Shown: positions 17,492 to 28,700 of the stretch, one piece after another | How the letters are laid out: each line of letters starts with the position of its first letter | Position numbering within the stretch: the first letter of the stretch is position 1 | Assembly (NCBI RefSeq): GCF_001403795.1 | Contig: NZ_CXSU01000012.1 | Location: 1,230,375-1,294,374, forward strand | DNA: 64,000 bases | Origin: Jannaschia donghaensis | GTDB lineage: Bacteria > Pseudomonadota > Alphaproteobacteria > Rhodobacterales > Rhodobacteraceae | Direction of reading: 5' to 3' | Made by a program: the position numbers and the translations under genes | Notes under the pieces: model-generated | The model's database searches: none | Told to the model about the DNA's origin: nothing | Seen by the model: the letters and a program-made list of their open reading frames with translations, nothing else

Positions 17492-18757
17492 GTGGTGCTT
17501 GCGACCGCGGGCTCCCTCGGCGATCTCTATCCCGTCTTGTCCACCGCGATATCACTGGAAGACCTCGGCTTGGAAACGCGGCTTCTACTGTCGCCTGACG
17601 ACTGCGAAATCGCCCGGTCCTGGGGTCTGCTTGCCACCCCGATCGGCCCTACTCGCGCACAAATCTGCGCCGTTCTGGGTCAGACCGAAGACCAGATCGC
17701 TGAGTCGTTCTTTCGTAATCCGCTGCCGTTTCTGCGCCGCGTCGCGATTCCTGCGATGGCGGATGCCATGCCGGAAATCGAGCTTGCCTGCGTCGGTGCC
17801 TCCTGTGTCAGTGGCACGTTCCTTGCCTTTGGCGCGGCCTTTGCCGCCGAAAAGGCGGGGCTGCCTTATGTTCCGCTGCTGCTGCAACCGATGCTGACCT
17901 ATTCCGTACTGTCCCCGGCGCGGGGTCCGGGGTTCGATCTGATGGTCCGCGCCCCGGCGAACGCCGTCACACGGCGTTACAACCGCACCATTCTGGGGGC
18001 GATGAAGGGTATCATGCGGCTGGGATTGCACGGCCCGCTCGACCGTGCGCGCGCGGATATGGGGCTGCCGCCGTTCCAGGGCACGTCTCTGGTGGACGCA
18101 GGCGGGGCTTACGTTCCGATGCGGCTGGGGCTCTGGTCGGATACCTTCGCGCTGGTCCCGAAAGACGCGCCGCCGGGCCTGCGCGCGGTTGGCTTTGCCC
18201 GCAGCCCTCTGGGAACCTTGCCCGATGACGTGCGCAGTTGGTTGGAGGCCGGGCCCCCACCGCTCGTCATTACGCTGGGCAGTGTGGCGCAGAATTTGGG
18301 CGGAACCGACTTCTACGACCGGGCCATCGCCATGGCGCGCGCACTGGGGCTGCGGTCCGTGGTGCTGCATGGCAAAGCACCGGCCCCGAATGCCGCGGAC
18401 GATGTTCTGGCCCGGCCCGGCATCCCGCACGGGCCCCTGTTCGAACACGCTGCCGCCGTCCTGCACCACGGCGGCATGGGCACCAGCGCCGAAGCGTTGC
18501 GCGCCGGGTGCCCGCAGTTCGTCATGCCGATCGGTGGCGATCAGCCCGACAATGCCGCACGTCTGGTCGGGATGGGCGTCGCGGTCACCTTGCCGCCAAA
18601 GAAATTCACCGAGAAGCGCGCATTGCCCTTGATGCGGGCGCTGTTGGATCGTTTCGACTACGCTGCGGCGCGCGATCTGGCCGACTACATCACCGCCGAG
18701 GACGGTGCGCGGGCGGCGGCGGCGCAGCTGGCCAAGGTGGCGGCAGTCCGAGATTAG
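17492..18757 (+). CDS. GT1-type glycosyltransferase (UGT/MGT-like, GT-B fold)
   Basis: The roughly 421-residue protein has the GT-B fold of family 1 glycosyltransferases. The N-terminal strand-loop is [19 protein letters not shown]. The C-terminal donor site is [19 protein letters not shown] followed by [12 protein letters not shown], the UGT signature with the conserved His, Glu and Asp-Gln. Such enzymes glycosylate lipids, sterols or secondary metabolites; the acceptor here is unknown. The start is uncertain: the frame is open further upstream, but a terminator at 17415-17441 argues for the tandem GTGs at 17492/17495, with GGAG just before. The stop codon overlaps the convergent prfB stop. 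Confidence 0.8.
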   Translation: MVLATAGSLGDLYPVLSTAISLEDLGLETRLLLSPDDCEIARSWGLLATPIGPTRAQICAVLGQTEDQIAESFFRNPLPFLRRVAIPAMADAMPEIELACVGASCVSGTFLAFGAAFAAEKAGLPYVPLLLQPMLTYSVLSPARGPGFDLMVRAPANAVTRRYNRTILGAMKGIMRLGLHGPLDRARADMGLPPFQGTSLVDAGGAYVPMRLGLWSDTFALVPKDAPPGLRAVGFARSPLGTLPDDVRSWLEAGPPPLVITLGSVAQNLGGTDFYDRAIAMARALGLRSVVLHGKAPAPNAADDVLARPGIPHGPLFEHAAAVLHHGGMGTSAEALRAGCPQFVMPIGGDQPDNAARLVGMGVAVTLPPKKFTEKRALPLMRALLDRFDYAAARDLADYITAEDGARAAAAQLAKVAAVRD

Positions 18758-19878
18758 CCGTCGTTGGCGTCCGCCCGGCTTTTTCCGCTGGCGTCCGAGG
18801 CCAGGACGCTGGCCATTATCGCGTCGATGTTCCCGTCCAGGATGCCGCCAGTGTCGGACGATTCGAACCCGGTGCGCAGGTCTTTCACCATCTGATAGGG
18901 TTGCAGGACGTAGGACCTGATCTGATTGCCCCAGCCCGCATCGCCCTTGGATTCGTGAGCCGCGTTGATCTCGGCGTTCCGGCGATCCAGCTCCATCTGA
19001 TAGAGCCGGGATTTCAGCGCCTTCATCGCGATGTCACGGTTCTGGTGCTGCGACTTCTCGGACGACGTCACCACGATGCCCGACGGCTCATGGGTGATGC
19101 GCACGGCGGAATCGGTGGTGTTCACGTGCTGACCGCCCGCGCCCGACGACCGATAGGTGTCGATGCGGATATCGGCGGGATTTACCTCGATCTCGATATT
19201 GTCGTCGACGACCGGATAGACCCAGACGCTGCTAAACGACGTGTGGCGGCGCGCGGCGGAATCGTAGGGGCTGATCCGAACCAGGCGATGCACGCCCGAC
19301 TCCGACTTCAGCCAACCATAGGCGTTCTTGCCGCTGATCTTGTAGGAGGCGGATTTGATCCCGACTTCTTCGCCGGGACTGCGCGACTGCAACTCCACCG
19401 TATAACCGCGCTTTTCGGCCCAACGAACGTACATCCGCGCCAGCATGTTGGCCCAGTCGCAGGATTCCGTTCCACCCGCGCCGGAGTTGATTTCCAGGAA
19501 TGTATCGTTGCCGTCAGCCTCCCCGTCCAGCAGGGCTTCAAGCTCCTTCTCGGCGGCGGTCTCGACCAGCTTCGCGATCCCGGCTTCGGCGTCGGCCACG
19601 ATTTCCGCGTCGTCCTCGGTCTCGCCCATTTCGATCATCTCGACGTTGTCGGAGGTGTCGCGCTCCAACGCCTCGATCCCCTCGATCCCGTCCATCAGGG
19701 CCTGCCGGTCGCGCATCAGCTTCTGCGCGCGCTCAGGATCGTCCCACAGGGTCGGATCCTCGATCATCGCATTGAATTCTTCCAGCCGGTGCGGCGCGGT
19801 TTCCCAGTCGATCCGACGCTTGAGCAGCGCGACGGATTTGGCGATAGCATCGACGTTATTCTGAACTTCTGCGCGCAT
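18754..19878 (-). CDS. prfB: Peptide chain release factor 2
   Basis: RF2 recognises UGA and UAA and triggers peptidyl-tRNA hydrolysis. The 374-residue product has the catalytic GGQ at residues 248-250 ([10 protein letters not shown]). The codon-recognition tripeptide region reads SPY at 203-205 in [15 protein letters not shown], where enterobacterial RF2 has SPF; as I recall, this variant is common in alphaproteobacteria. The whole protein is in one reading frame, so the programmed +1 frameshift that autoregulates RF2 in many bacteria is absent. It is downstream of PBP1A on the same strand with a 96-base gap. Confidence 0.96.
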   Translation of the reverse strand: MRAEVQNNVDAIAKSVALLKRRIDWETAPHRLEEFNAMIEDPTLWDDPERAQKLMRDRQALMDGIEGIEALERDTSDNVEMIEMGETEDDAEIVADAEAGIAKLVETAAEKELEALLDGEADGNDTFLEINSGAGGTESCDWANMLARMYVRWAEKRGYTVELQSRSPGEEVGIKSASYKISGKNAYGWLKSESGVHRLVRISPYDSAARRHTSFSSVWVYPVVDDNIEIEVNPADIRIDTYRSSGAGGQHVNTTDSAVRITHEPSGIVVTSSEKSQHQNRDIAMKALKSRLYQMELDRRNAEINAAHESKGDAGWGNQIRSYVLQPYQMVKDLRTGFESSDTGGILDGNIDAIMASVLASDASGKSRADANDG

Positions 19879-19974
19879 CGTCGCCTCCGGAAAAACCTGT
19901 TGCGCATGGGGTATCGCGCACGCGCGCGTACGGCAAGGCGATGCCCGCCCCGTCCCCGCATGCGGATCATGTGA

Positions 19975-22569
19975 TCAGTAAAGACCGCCCGACGACAGTG
20001 ACCCGAACGTGGCCCGGCCCGGAACCACGACCTTGCGCCCCGTCGACGTCTCCACTTCGGATGCCACCGGTGCGTCGGCCGCGTTGCCGTCGCCGCGTCC
20101 AAAAAGCGGGAGATCGCCGGCCATGGCAAAACCGCCGTCGATGACAACACCACCGCCGATGCCGATGAATGCGTCGTCGCCGTCGCGAAAATATTCGGCC
20201 ACAACATTCTCGCCCGATGCGTTGTCGGGCAGGCGCGCGCCGGTGAAGCGGTCGATCTTGACGAAATAACCGCCCGGTGGAACCTCGAACGGGCCGGCCC
20301 CATATTCCTGGATCGCCTCACGCATGAATTCGTTAAAGACCGGTCCGCACATACCACCGCCCGACGCGCTGTTGCCCATGGACCGGGGGCGGTCGTATCC
20401 GATATAGCACCCCGCCACGATCGTGGACGAAAAGCCGACGAACCACACATCCTTGGCATCGTTCGTCGTGCCCGTCTTACCCGCGATCGGCACAGGCAGG
20501 TTGACCGACCTGGACGCCGTGCCACGGTCCACCACACCCTTCATCATCGATGTCAGCTGATAAGCGGTGATCGGGTCCATGACGCGTTCCCGGTTCGACA
20601 CGATCCGCGGGCCGTATCCGGCCGACAGCGTGGCGAACTCATCGCAGTCGGTGCAGGTGCGCTGATCGTGCTTGAACACCGTGCGACCATACCGGTCCTG
20701 GATGCGGTCGACCAATGTCGGCTCGACCCGCTCGCCGCCGTTGGCGAACATCGCATAGGCCGATACCATCTTGTAAAGCGTGGTTTCCTGAGAGCCGAGG
20801 GAGTTGGCCAGCAACTCGTCCATCTCGTCATAGACACCGAAACGTTCGGCATAGCTGGCGACGACGTTCATGCCGACGTCCTGGGCCAGGCGCACGGTCA
20901 TCAGGTTGCGCGACCGTTCGATCCCGGTCCGCAAGGGCGACGGCCCGTAGAAGCGGTTGGACGCGTTCTTGGGGCGCCAAATCTCGCCCCCCGACACGAT
21001 CTCGATGGGCGCATCCACGACGATAGTATTGGGCTGATAGCCGGAATCGAGCGCGGCGGCATAGACGAAGGGCTTGAAGCTGGAGCCGGGCTGCCGGGTG
21101 GCCTGCGTCGCGCGGTTGAACACCGAATGCTGATAGCTGAAGCCGCCTTGCATCGCGATGACGCGCCCGGTGTTGACGTCCATCGCCATGAAGCCGCCCT
21201 GCACTTCGGGCACTTGGCGCAGGGACCAGCGGATCAACGTATTGTCGTCGTCTTCCGTCATGCGGCGCACGTGCACCACCTGACCAGGCTCGAAGTTGTC
21301 GAAGAAGTCGCCGCGCATCCACTGGATATCCTCGCGCGGCACGCTTACCCGGTCGTCGATGTCCTCCACGCCCAGGGTCAGCGACTGATCCGCGACTTCC
21401 ATCACGACCGCCGGGAACCAGCGGTTGCCCAGATCGATGTCGCGTGCCACCGAGACGTTCGACAGGGCGGCCCGCCATGCGACGTCGTTATCCAGTGTGT
21501 CGACCGGAACGGTCTTGCCGGTGCCACGCCAGATGCCCTGGTTGCGGTCGAACTTCTCAAGGGCGCTCCGCAACGCACCTGCGGCCACGGCCTGCATACC
21601 TGCATCGACGGTCGCGCGGACGGTGAAGCCTTGGGTAAAGAACTCCTCCTCCCCGAAGTCGCGGGTCAGCTGACGGCGGATTTCGTCGGTAAAATAGTCC
21701 CGATCGGGCAGCGCGGCGCGGAACGGCTGATAGTGGCCCGATTGGACCGACAAAAGCGGCTTCGTCTGGGATTCCACCATTTCGGCGCGGGTAATGTATC
21801 CGTTCTCGAACATCTCCTTGAGGACGAAATTGCGCCGCTCGATCGCACGCTCGGCCTGTCGAACGGGGTGATAATCGGACGGGGCCTTGGGCAGGATGGC
21901 AAGATAGGCCGCCTCCTCCAACGTGAGGTCCGCCAGGGTCTTGTTGAAATAGGTCTGCGCCGCCGCGGCCACGCCATAGGAATTCTGCCCCAGGAAGATC
22001 TCGTTGAGGTAAAGTTCCAGGATGCCTTCCTTATCCAGCGTCTCCTCGATCCGGGAGGCGAGGATGATCTCCTTCACCTTCCGTTCCGCGGACCGATCGG
22101 AGGACAGAAGGAAGTTCTTCATCACCTGCTGTGTGATCGTCGACGCGCCGCGCAGACGTCCGCCGCGCGCCGCATCGACCGCAGCTGACACCATACCGAC
22201 CGGATCATAGCCGGCATGCTGGTAGAAATTCTTGTCCTCGGCCGAAATGAACGCCTGTTTCACCAGATCGGGAATTTCTTCGGCCGGGGCGAACAGACGG
22301 CGTTCGCGGGCAAATTCGTCCATCAGACGACCTTCGCCGGAATAGATGCGGCTGATCGTCGGCGGGGTGTATTGCGACAATTGTTCGTGGTTGGGAAGAT
22401 CACGTCCGTACATCCATAGCACGCCGCCGATGCTGATCGCGATGGCAATGATACCAAGCGTCAAAGCCGAAAAGATGCCCCCAGTCGCGGACAGGAGGAA
22501 CATCCCAGTGCCCTGAAGCCCGCGACTGGCCGCCCCGCCCATCGCCTTCATCGTCGTCATGATGGTCAT
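19975..22569 (-). CDS. mrcA: Penicillin-binding protein 1A (bifunctional transglycosylase/transpeptidase)
   Basis: This class A PBP polymerises and crosslinks peptidoglycan. The 864-residue form has a membrane anchor at about 30-53. The GT51 glycosyltransferase domain carries the catalytic Glu at 111 in ISAEDKNFYQHAGYD. The insert domain is followed by the transpeptidase with S496-S-F-K499 (QPGSSFKPF) and K698-TGTT. All catalytic motifs are intact. The ATG at 22569 has GCAGGGG upstream; a longer in-frame start at 22734 would add 55 non-family residues. A CTGCACG-type direct-repeat box lies about 140 bases upstream, shared with the M23/bactofilin operon. Confidence 0.95.
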   Translation of the reverse strand: MTIMTTMKAMGGAASRGLQGTGMFLLSATGGIFSALTLGIIAIAISIGGVLWMYGRDLPNHEQLSQYTPPTISRIYSGEGRLMDEFARERRLFAPAEEIPDLVKQAFISAEDKNFYQHAGYDPVGMVSAAVDAARGGRLRGASTITQQVMKNFLLSSDRSAERKVKEIILASRIEETLDKEGILELYLNEIFLGQNSYGVAAAAQTYFNKTLADLTLEEAAYLAILPKAPSDYHPVRQAERAIERRNFVLKEMFENGYITRAEMVESQTKPLLSVQSGHYQPFRAALPDRDYFTDEIRRQLTRDFGEEEFFTQGFTVRATVDAGMQAVAAGALRSALEKFDRNQGIWRGTGKTVPVDTLDNDVAWRAALSNVSVARDIDLGNRWFPAVVMEVADQSLTLGVEDIDDRVSVPREDIQWMRGDFFDNFEPGQVVHVRRMTEDDDNTLIRWSLRQVPEVQGGFMAMDVNTGRVIAMQGGFSYQHSVFNRATQATRQPGSSFKPFVYAAALDSGYQPNTIVVDAPIEIVSGGEIWRPKNASNRFYGPSPLRTGIERSRNLMTVRLAQDVGMNVVASYAERFGVYDEMDELLANSLGSQETTLYKMVSAYAMFANGGERVEPTLVDRIQDRYGRTVFKHDQRTCTDCDEFATLSAGYGPRIVSNRERVMDPITAYQLTSMMKGVVDRGTASRSVNLPVPIAGKTGTTNDAKDVWFVGFSSTIVAGCYIGYDRPRSMGNSASGGGMCGPVFNEFMREAIQEYGAGPFEVPPGGYFVKIDRFTGARLPDNASGENVVAEYFRDGDDAFIGIGGGVVIDGGFAMAGDLPLFGRGDGNAADAPVASEVETSTGRKVVVPGRATFGSLSSGGLY

Positions 22570-22707
22570 TCTCGACCCCTGCCTGCTGCGCCGCCCGTTC
22601 GGATCGAGCTGTCCAGATGTATTGAAATGCCACCCCTGGCACCCCTTCGTCTTACGCGCTTCGCCCCCTGCCGTCAAAGCGCGACCGGCAGGCCGCCGCC
22701 GATTTTC

Positions 22708-22725
22708 GGTGCAGGATACGTGCAG
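22708..22725 (-). promoter_or_regulatory. Direct-repeat box CTGCACG-N4-CTGCACC upstream of PBP1A
   Basis: Read on the minus strand, CTGCACG (complement of 22719-22725), four bases, CTGCACC (complement of 22708-22714). It points toward the PBP1A gene, 138 bases before its ATG, with the same 11-base half-site spacing as at 15402 and 44683. No convincing -35/-10 pair is seen beside it. Confidence 0.45.
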
Positions 22726-22792
22726 TCGGGTCAACAGATCGTGAACGCCGCCAGCCCTTTTCCCGACGGCGATTTCCGTGCGACAACGCGGT

Positions 22793-23302
22793 ATGACGCG
22801 CCCGCTCGCCTATAGCCTGCACGACAGCCCCGTGGGTCGGCTTCTGCTTGCGGGCGACGGTGCCACGCTTCACTTTCTCAGCTTCCCCGGTGGTCACAAG
22901 GCGTTCGGTCCCGATCCGGAATGGACCCGCGACGACGGTGCCTTCGATGCGGTTCGCACGCAGCTCGACGCTTACTTTGGGGGCGATCTGACGACGTTCG
23001 ACCTGCCGCTGTCGCCGTCGGGTACGGCGTTCCAGTTACAGGTCTGGAACATCCTCGCCACGATCCCGTTCGGCCGCACGCGAAGCTACGGCAATCTGGC
23101 GAAGGCCCTTGGCCGTCCGGGGGCCAGCCGGGCGGTCGGGGCGGCCAACGGTGCGAACCCCCTGCCGATCATTCTGCCGTGCCACCGGGTCGTCGGTGCA
23201 TCCGGCAAACTGACGGGGTTCGGGGGCGGCCTGCCGACCAAGGAGTTCCTGTTGCGGCACGAAGGCGCGCTGCCCGGCGATGATCAGCCTCGGCTGCTCT
23301 GA
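22793..23302 (+). CDS. ogt: Methylated-DNA--protein-cysteine methyltransferase
   Basis: This suicide enzyme removes alkyl groups from O6-alkylguanine and O4-alkylthymine in DNA onto its own cysteine. The roughly 169-residue protein has the active-site PCHRVVG with C130 (numbering from ATG 22793). The wing/helix segment is FQLQVWNILATIPFGRTRSYG and the DNA-binding helix is SRAVGAANGANPLPI. A GTG at 22778 is an alternative start; neither has a strong ribosome site. It is divergent from PBP1A and convergent with the amidase gene, whose stop abuts. No SOS or Ada-type box was seen. Confidence 0.93.
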   Translation: MTRPLAYSLHDSPVGRLLLAGDGATLHFLSFPGGHKAFGPDPEWTRDDGAFDAVRTQLDAYFGGDLTTFDLPLSPSGTAFQLQVWNILATIPFGRTRSYGNLAKALGRPGASRAVGAANGANPLPIILPCHRVVGASGKLTGFGGGLPTKEFLLRHEGALPGDDQPRLL

Positions 23303-24463
23303 CTACTGCCGGAGGCGAAGCGCATCGGCCGCGTCCGCCACGGCCCAGGCCTCGATCCCGTCGGCGATCGCCACCGCCATCCGCGACCGCCAGTCGATCG
23401 ACGACAGGTTCGCCAGATCGGTCGGGTTCGACATGAACCCCAGCTCCAGCAGGACCGACGGAATGTCAGGTGCCTTGAGCACCGTGAACTTGCCGCCCAG
23501 ACGGGGACGCTTGTGCAACCGGATGCCCGCCCCGTTCAACCCGGTCACCAGCGCATCGGCCAGCTTGCCCGCGCGCGGCGCGGTTTCCGCCCGCGCCAGT
23601 TCGACCAGAATACGCGCGATCTCGTCCCCCTGCTCCACGTCGCCGACCCCCAGCAGCAGATCGTCGCGCGCGTGCCGCTGCGCGATTTCGGCGGCCAATT
23701 GGCTGTCGTTGCCGGGCGACAGCGTATAGACGGTCGCGCCCTCGGCCCCGCCGCCTTCGACCGCATCGGCATGCAACGAAATCATCAAATCCGCCCCGCC
23801 CGTCCGCGCGATGGAGGAGCGTCCGCGCAGCCCGACGAAGTCGTCCCCGCCTCGCGTCAGTACCACGTCGTGACCCCGGCGGCGCAACACGTCCGAAAGC
23901 TCCCGCGCGAACCGCAACATCAACGCCGCTTCCGTCAGGCCACCGCGTTCCGCACCCGGATCGATGCCACCGTGACCGGGGTCCAGCGCGACGACCAGCG
24001 GGCGGTCGCCCGTTTGCCGGGGCCGCGTCGTCGTCGGAACTTCCGTCGGCGGGGCCGCATCCCAGGTTCGCGGGTTGAGGGGCCCGGTGTCGCCCGCCCC
24101 TTCGGCCAGCATGACGTTGATGGAGGTGCCGGCATCCGTCTGCATCCACGCCCGCTCGATCCGCATGGGACCGGGCAGTTCGATCATCAGACGGGACCAC
24201 CCCGCGCGGATCCGACCGGCGCGCCATTCCGCGTCGGTCGTCGTGGTCGCGGGATCGACGGTGGCCCAATCCACCTCGGACGTATCGAGGACAAGCCGCC
24301 AAGGCTCCGCCTCCACAAAGACGCGCCAGGGCACCGGCTGGCTGATCGCAATCACCAACTCCTCACCATCGATGCGGATCGCATCGACGGTGGCGCGGGC
24401 GTTGAAATCCTGCGCGGGGGCGGCCGAGGCAAAGGCCAAGAGGACGAGGAATACCCGGATCAT
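23303..24463 (-). CDS. N-acetylmuramoyl-L-alanine amidase (AmiC type)
   Basis: The 386-residue secreted amidase splits the bond between MurNAc and the stem peptide during septal separation. The signal peptide spans about 1-18 (MIRVFLVLLAFASAAPAQ). An AMIN-like beta domain covers about 20-125, and an Amidase_3 domain starts at about 155. Zinc ligands are H164 (DPGHGG), E178 (LTEA) and H231 (LHAD), with catalytic E340 in LLELGFMSN. It overlaps the upstream aminotransferase gene by 4 bases (ATGA). Its neighbour PBP1A and the upstream rne are a common arrangement around this amidase in Rhodobacterales (from memory). Confidence 0.93.
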   Translation of the reverse strand: MIRVFLVLLAFASAAPAQDFNARATVDAIRIDGEELVIAISQPVPWRVFVEAEPWRLVLDTSEVDWATVDPATTTTDAEWRAGRIRAGWSRLMIELPGPMRIERAWMQTDAGTSINVMLAEGAGDTGPLNPRTWDAAPPTEVPTTTRPRQTGDRPLVVALDPGHGGIDPGAERGGLTEAALMLRFARELSDVLRRRGHDVVLTRGGDDFVGLRGRSSIARTGGADLMISLHADAVEGGGAEGATVYTLSPGNDSQLAAEIAQRHARDDLLLGVGDVEQGDEIARILVELARAETAPRAGKLADALVTGLNGAGIRLHKRPRLGGKFTVLKAPDIPSVLLELGFMSNPTDLANLSSIDWRSRMAVAIADGIEAWAVADAADALRLRQ

Positions 24464-25608
24464 CGTGCGACCATGAATTTGCGCAGGCGGTCCAGCCCCT
24501 CCTCGATATCTGCCGTCGCGCGGGCATAGCTGAACCGCATCGTGGTCCGCCCCCGGTTCGGATCGAAATCGACGCCGGGCGTGACGGCAACGCCTGCGTT
24601 TTCAAGTATTTCCGCGGCGAACTTCACGCTATCGTCGGTCAGGTGGGCGACATCGGCATAGATGTAGAACGCCCCGTCCGGCGGTGCGATGCGGTCAAAG
24701 CCCGCCTTCGGTAACCCATCCAGCATCAGCGCACGGTTGCGCGCGTAAACGGCCCGGTTCGCCTCCAATTCCTCGGTCGCGTCCATGGCATGCAATGCGG
24801 CGATCTGGCTGGCGTGGGGGGCGCAGATGAACATGTTCTGGGCCAGCCGTTCGATGGTTCGCACGTGGTCTTCGGGCACGATCATCCAGCCGATGCGCCA
24901 GCCGGTCATGGAGAAATACTTGCTGAACGAATTGATGACGTACACGTCGTCCGACACCTCAAGCGCGGACACCGCCCGCCCCTCGTGGTGCAGCCCGTGA
25001 TAGATCTCGTCCGAGATGAAGGCCGCCCCCTGCGCGTGGCACGCCCCGATCAGGTCGGCCATCGACGCGTGGTCGAGCATCGTGCCGGTCGGGTTCGCCG
25101 GCGACGCGACGATCAGCCCGGCAAGGTCTGGCAGGTCGCCCGCAACGGGTTGATACCTGTTTTCCACCTGCGTCTCGATCCCGACGACATCGAGCGATAG
25201 CGCCTTCAGGATCTGGCGATAGGATGGATAGCAGGGCAGGCCCAACCCAACCCGGTCGCCCGCATCGAACAGCGCGGTGAACGCGAGCAAAAACGCGGCA
25301 GACGACCCGGCGGTCACGACGACACGGTTCGGGTCGAGGTCGATGCCGTACCAGTCACGGTACAGCCCCGCGATCCGCGCCCGCAATTCCGGCAAGCCGA
25401 GGGCGACGGTATAACCCAGAGCACCGCTCTCCATCGCAGCAGCCAGACCGTCGCGGGCGGCCTGAGGTGCGGCGGTGCCGGGTTGACCGACTTCCATATG
25501 GATGATGCTGCGGCCCGCGTCTTCCAAGCGTCGTGCCTGCTCCATCACGTCCATCACGATGAACGGATCGACTTGGCTGCGGTCCGAGACCTGTCGTGCA
25601 CCTTCCAT
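24460..25608 (-). CDS. Class I/II pyridoxal-phosphate aminotransferase
   Basis: The 382-residue fold-type I PLP enzyme is of the aspartate aminotransferase superfamily. The catalytic lysine is K230 in INSFSKYFSMTGWRIGW. The PLP-contacting blocks are VEVGQP-like MEVGQPGT, ASPANPTGT and FISDEIYHGL, and the C-terminal substrate arginine is likely in RTTMRFSYA. The amino donor and acceptor cannot be told from the sequence. The stop overlaps the amidase start, so the two are coupled. Upstream, the rne terminator isolates this pair. Confidence 0.9.
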   Translation of the reverse strand: MEGARQVSDRSQVDPFIVMDVMEQARRLEDAGRSIIHMEVGQPGTAAPQAARDGLAAAMESGALGYTVALGLPELRARIAGLYRDWYGIDLDPNRVVVTAGSSAAFLLAFTALFDAGDRVGLGLPCYPSYRQILKALSLDVVGIETQVENRYQPVAGDLPDLAGLIVASPANPTGTMLDHASMADLIGACHAQGAAFISDEIYHGLHHEGRAVSALEVSDDVYVINSFSKYFSMTGWRIGWMIVPEDHVRTIERLAQNMFICAPHASQIAALHAMDATEELEANRAVYARNRALMLDGLPKAGFDRIAPPDGAFYIYADVAHLTDDSVKFAAEILENAGVAVTPGVDFDPNRGRTTMRFSYARATADIEEGLDRLRKFMVAR

Positions 25609-25683
25609 CTGCCCCCTCCGTTCCTGGTGCCACCCAATGACGACGGCGGCATTCGGCGGCGCGTCACGTCATCGCCACTCGTG

Positions 25684-25712
25684 AAAAAGGAGCGCGCCGG
25701 GCGACGCGCTCC
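25684..25712 (-). terminator. Rho-independent terminator of rne
   Basis: On the minus strand GGAGCGCG, an 8-base loop, CGCGCTCC and TTTTT. The stem is a perfect 8 base pairs, beginning 24 bases past the rne stop. Confidence 0.9.
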
Positions 25713-25735
25713 TCTCCGTTGTCAATTCCGTCCGG

Positions 25736-28700
25736 TCAGCTGCCGAACGACCACCAGCCCTTGCGCTTCGGCTTGGCCGGGGCCTCCTCCGCCGGAGCGG
25801 CGGCAGGCTCGGGCGCGGACTCCGCTTCGACCGCTTCCACGATCTCGGCCGCCTCTTCCACGGCTTCGGACACTTCGGGCGTGGGAGCCGGTGCCTTGGC
25901 GCGGGCGCGCGACCGCGTCTTGGGCTTCGGCTCGGCCGGGGCGTCCTCTGGTGCGGCGACTGGTTCGGCAACCTGTTCCGGCTCGGCCACGACGTCTGCG
26001 GGCTTCGGTTCTGGCTCAACCTGTGTGTCCACCGGGGTTTCCGCCGTCTCGACCGCAGGTTTCTTCGACCGGGACCGGCTGCGCGACCGTGACTTGGGCT
26101 TTGTCGCCTCCGCCTCGGGTCCGGGCGCTTCGGTCGTGTCCGGCACGCCGTCCTGCGGGGGCACATCGGGGTTTGCGGCCCCGTCGGCACCTGCATCGGG
26201 CGCGGCACGGTCGGATCCGTTCTGCCCGCCGGCCGGCTGGTCGCCCGACTGACTCTCACCAGACTGGTTTTCGGCCGACTGGCCCTCACCGTTCCCGCCC
26301 TTCTTGCGGCGCGACCGGCGGCGGCGCTTCTTCTTGGGGGCACTCTCGCCCGTTCCGGCCCCATCTTCGGCGCGGTTTTCCTGCGGCGGGGTTTCGGGGG
26401 CTTCATCCTCCTCGACCTCGACTTCGGCCTCGATCACCTCATCGTCGGTGTCGTCGTCATCCGACCATGACGTGTCCATCTGCACGACATTCTTGGCCTT
26501 GGGAATGACCCGCGTCGCGGTCTTGAACTTCTCGATGGTGTGATCCGGCGCGGTCATATGCGGGTCGGCGACCACGCGCACGGCCATATCGAAACGCGCT
26601 TCGATGGTGGCCAGATGCTCCCGCTTTTCGTTCATCAGATAATTGCAGACGTTCACCGGCACCGTCAGCTTCACCTCGCGCGACCGCTTGCGGACGCCCT
26701 CCTCTTCCAGACTGCGCAGGATCGACAGCGCAATCGAATCGTCAGACCGAAGCAGGCCCGTGCCCTGACAATGCGGGCAGGCTTGTGTCGTCGCCTCCAG
26801 CATGCCGGGGCGTAGACGCTGGCGCGACATCTCCAGAAGGCCGAAGCCCGAGATACGACCCACCTGAATGCGGGCACGGTCGTTCTTGAGCGCGTCCTTG
26901 AGGCATTTCTCGACGGCGGCGTTGTTCTTGCGCTCGTCCATGTCGATGAAGTCGATCACGATCAGACCGGCCAGATCGCGCAGCTTGGCCTGACGTGCCA
27001 CTTCGGCGGCGGCCTCCAGGTTGGTCTTAGTGGCCGTATCCTCGATGGACCCTTCCTTTGTGGACTTGCCCGAGTTCACGTCGACCGCGACCAAGGCCTC
27101 GGTCACGTCGATCACGATGTATCCGCCGGATTTCAGCTGCACCGTGGGATTGAACATGCCCGCCAGATACGTTTCGACGCCGTGCTTGGCGAAGAGCGGC
27201 TGGCCGCCTTCGGCGTGCAATTTCACGTTCTTGGCGTGGGACGGCATGATCAGCTTCATGTAGTCCTTGGCGTCGCGGTACCCGGCCTCGCCCTCAACGA
27301 TGACCTCGTCGATGTCGCGGTTGTACAAATCGCGGATCGAGCGGTGGATCAGGTTGCCCTCTTCGTAGATGGGCGCGGGCGCGATCGACTTGAGCGTCAG
27401 TTCGCGCACCTGTTCCCACATCCGCTGCAGGTATTCGTAATCGCGCTTGATCTCGGTCTTGGTGCGCTTGGCCCCCGCCGTGCGCACGATCAGACCGGCG
27501 CCCTGCGGCACGTCGATCTCCTGCGCGATCTCCTTGAGCTTCTTGCGGTCAGGCGCATTGGTGATCTTGCGGCTGATGCCGCCGCCGCGCGCCGTATTGG
27601 GCATCAGGACGCAGTACCGCCCGGCCAGCGACAGGTATGTGGTCAACGCGGCGCCCTTGTTGCCCCGCTCCTCCTTGACGACCTGCACCAGCATGATCTG
27701 GCGGACCTTCACGACTTCCTGGATTTTATACTTGCGGGCCTTGGGCCGCTGCACGCGCGGGGGACGGACGTCTTCTTCGGTGTCGTCGTCGGCGACGGTC
27801 TCGACGTTGTCGTCCTTCTCGGTCGGATCGACCTTCTTGGACCGGCTGCGCGACCGGCTGCGGGAGCGTTTGGGCTTGTCCTCGGGCTGCGGTTCATCAT
27901 CGGCGACGATGGCAGCCGCATTACCCAAATCGACGGTTTCCATGCCGGCAGGTTCGACCGCCGGGGCGTCGGATTGAACGCTATCGTCCAGCGCCGGAGC
28001 AGTGTCGGCGGGCGCATCTTCGGCAGGCGCATCGGACGTGACCTCGTCATCCTCCAGACCGGCGCTTTCGGCGATCGTCGTGACGGGTCCGTCGTCGTCG
28101 GCGTCGGTTGCGGTGTCGGTCTGGGCGTCGCTTTCGGCTGCGCCGCCCTGCCCTGCAGTCTCGGTTGCGGCCTCGGAAATATCGGCGGCCCCGCCGGTCA
28201 CGACGCCATCGGCCTCCGCTTCCGTTGCGGCGATCTCGGCCTTCGCAGTGGTCGGCGCATCGTTGTCGTCGGACGCATCGGCACCTTCGCCCTCGGTCGC
28301 GGCAGGCTTCTTCGTGCGGCTGCGCGAGCGGGACCGGGAGCGGGACTTCTTCGGCTTTTCCTCACCGTCGTCTTCGCTCTCGTCTTCGCCGGTCGTGGCG
28401 TCGCGCGCGGCGACTTTCGCATCGGCCGCTTCATCGGCCGCGGCCTGCGCGTCGGCATAGGCGCGTTCTTCGGCCAGGATCGCATCGCGATCGGCCTTGG
28501 GGATTTGGTAGTAATCGGGGTGGATTTCCGAAAAGGCGAGGAAACCGTGACGGTTCCCGCCATAGTCGATGAACGCCGCCTGCAGCGACGGCTCGACCCG
28601 CGTAACCTTTGCCAGGTAGATGTTGCCCGCAAGCTGTCGCTTGTTCAGGCTCTCGAAATCAAATTCCTCGACTTTGTTTCCATCTGCCACCACGACCCGG

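Noticed and set aside
18754..19878. Programmed +1 frameshift in prfB
   Set aside because: The RF2 frame is continuous from the start codon through the GGQ motif; no early in-frame UGA or slippery CUU-UGA context is present.
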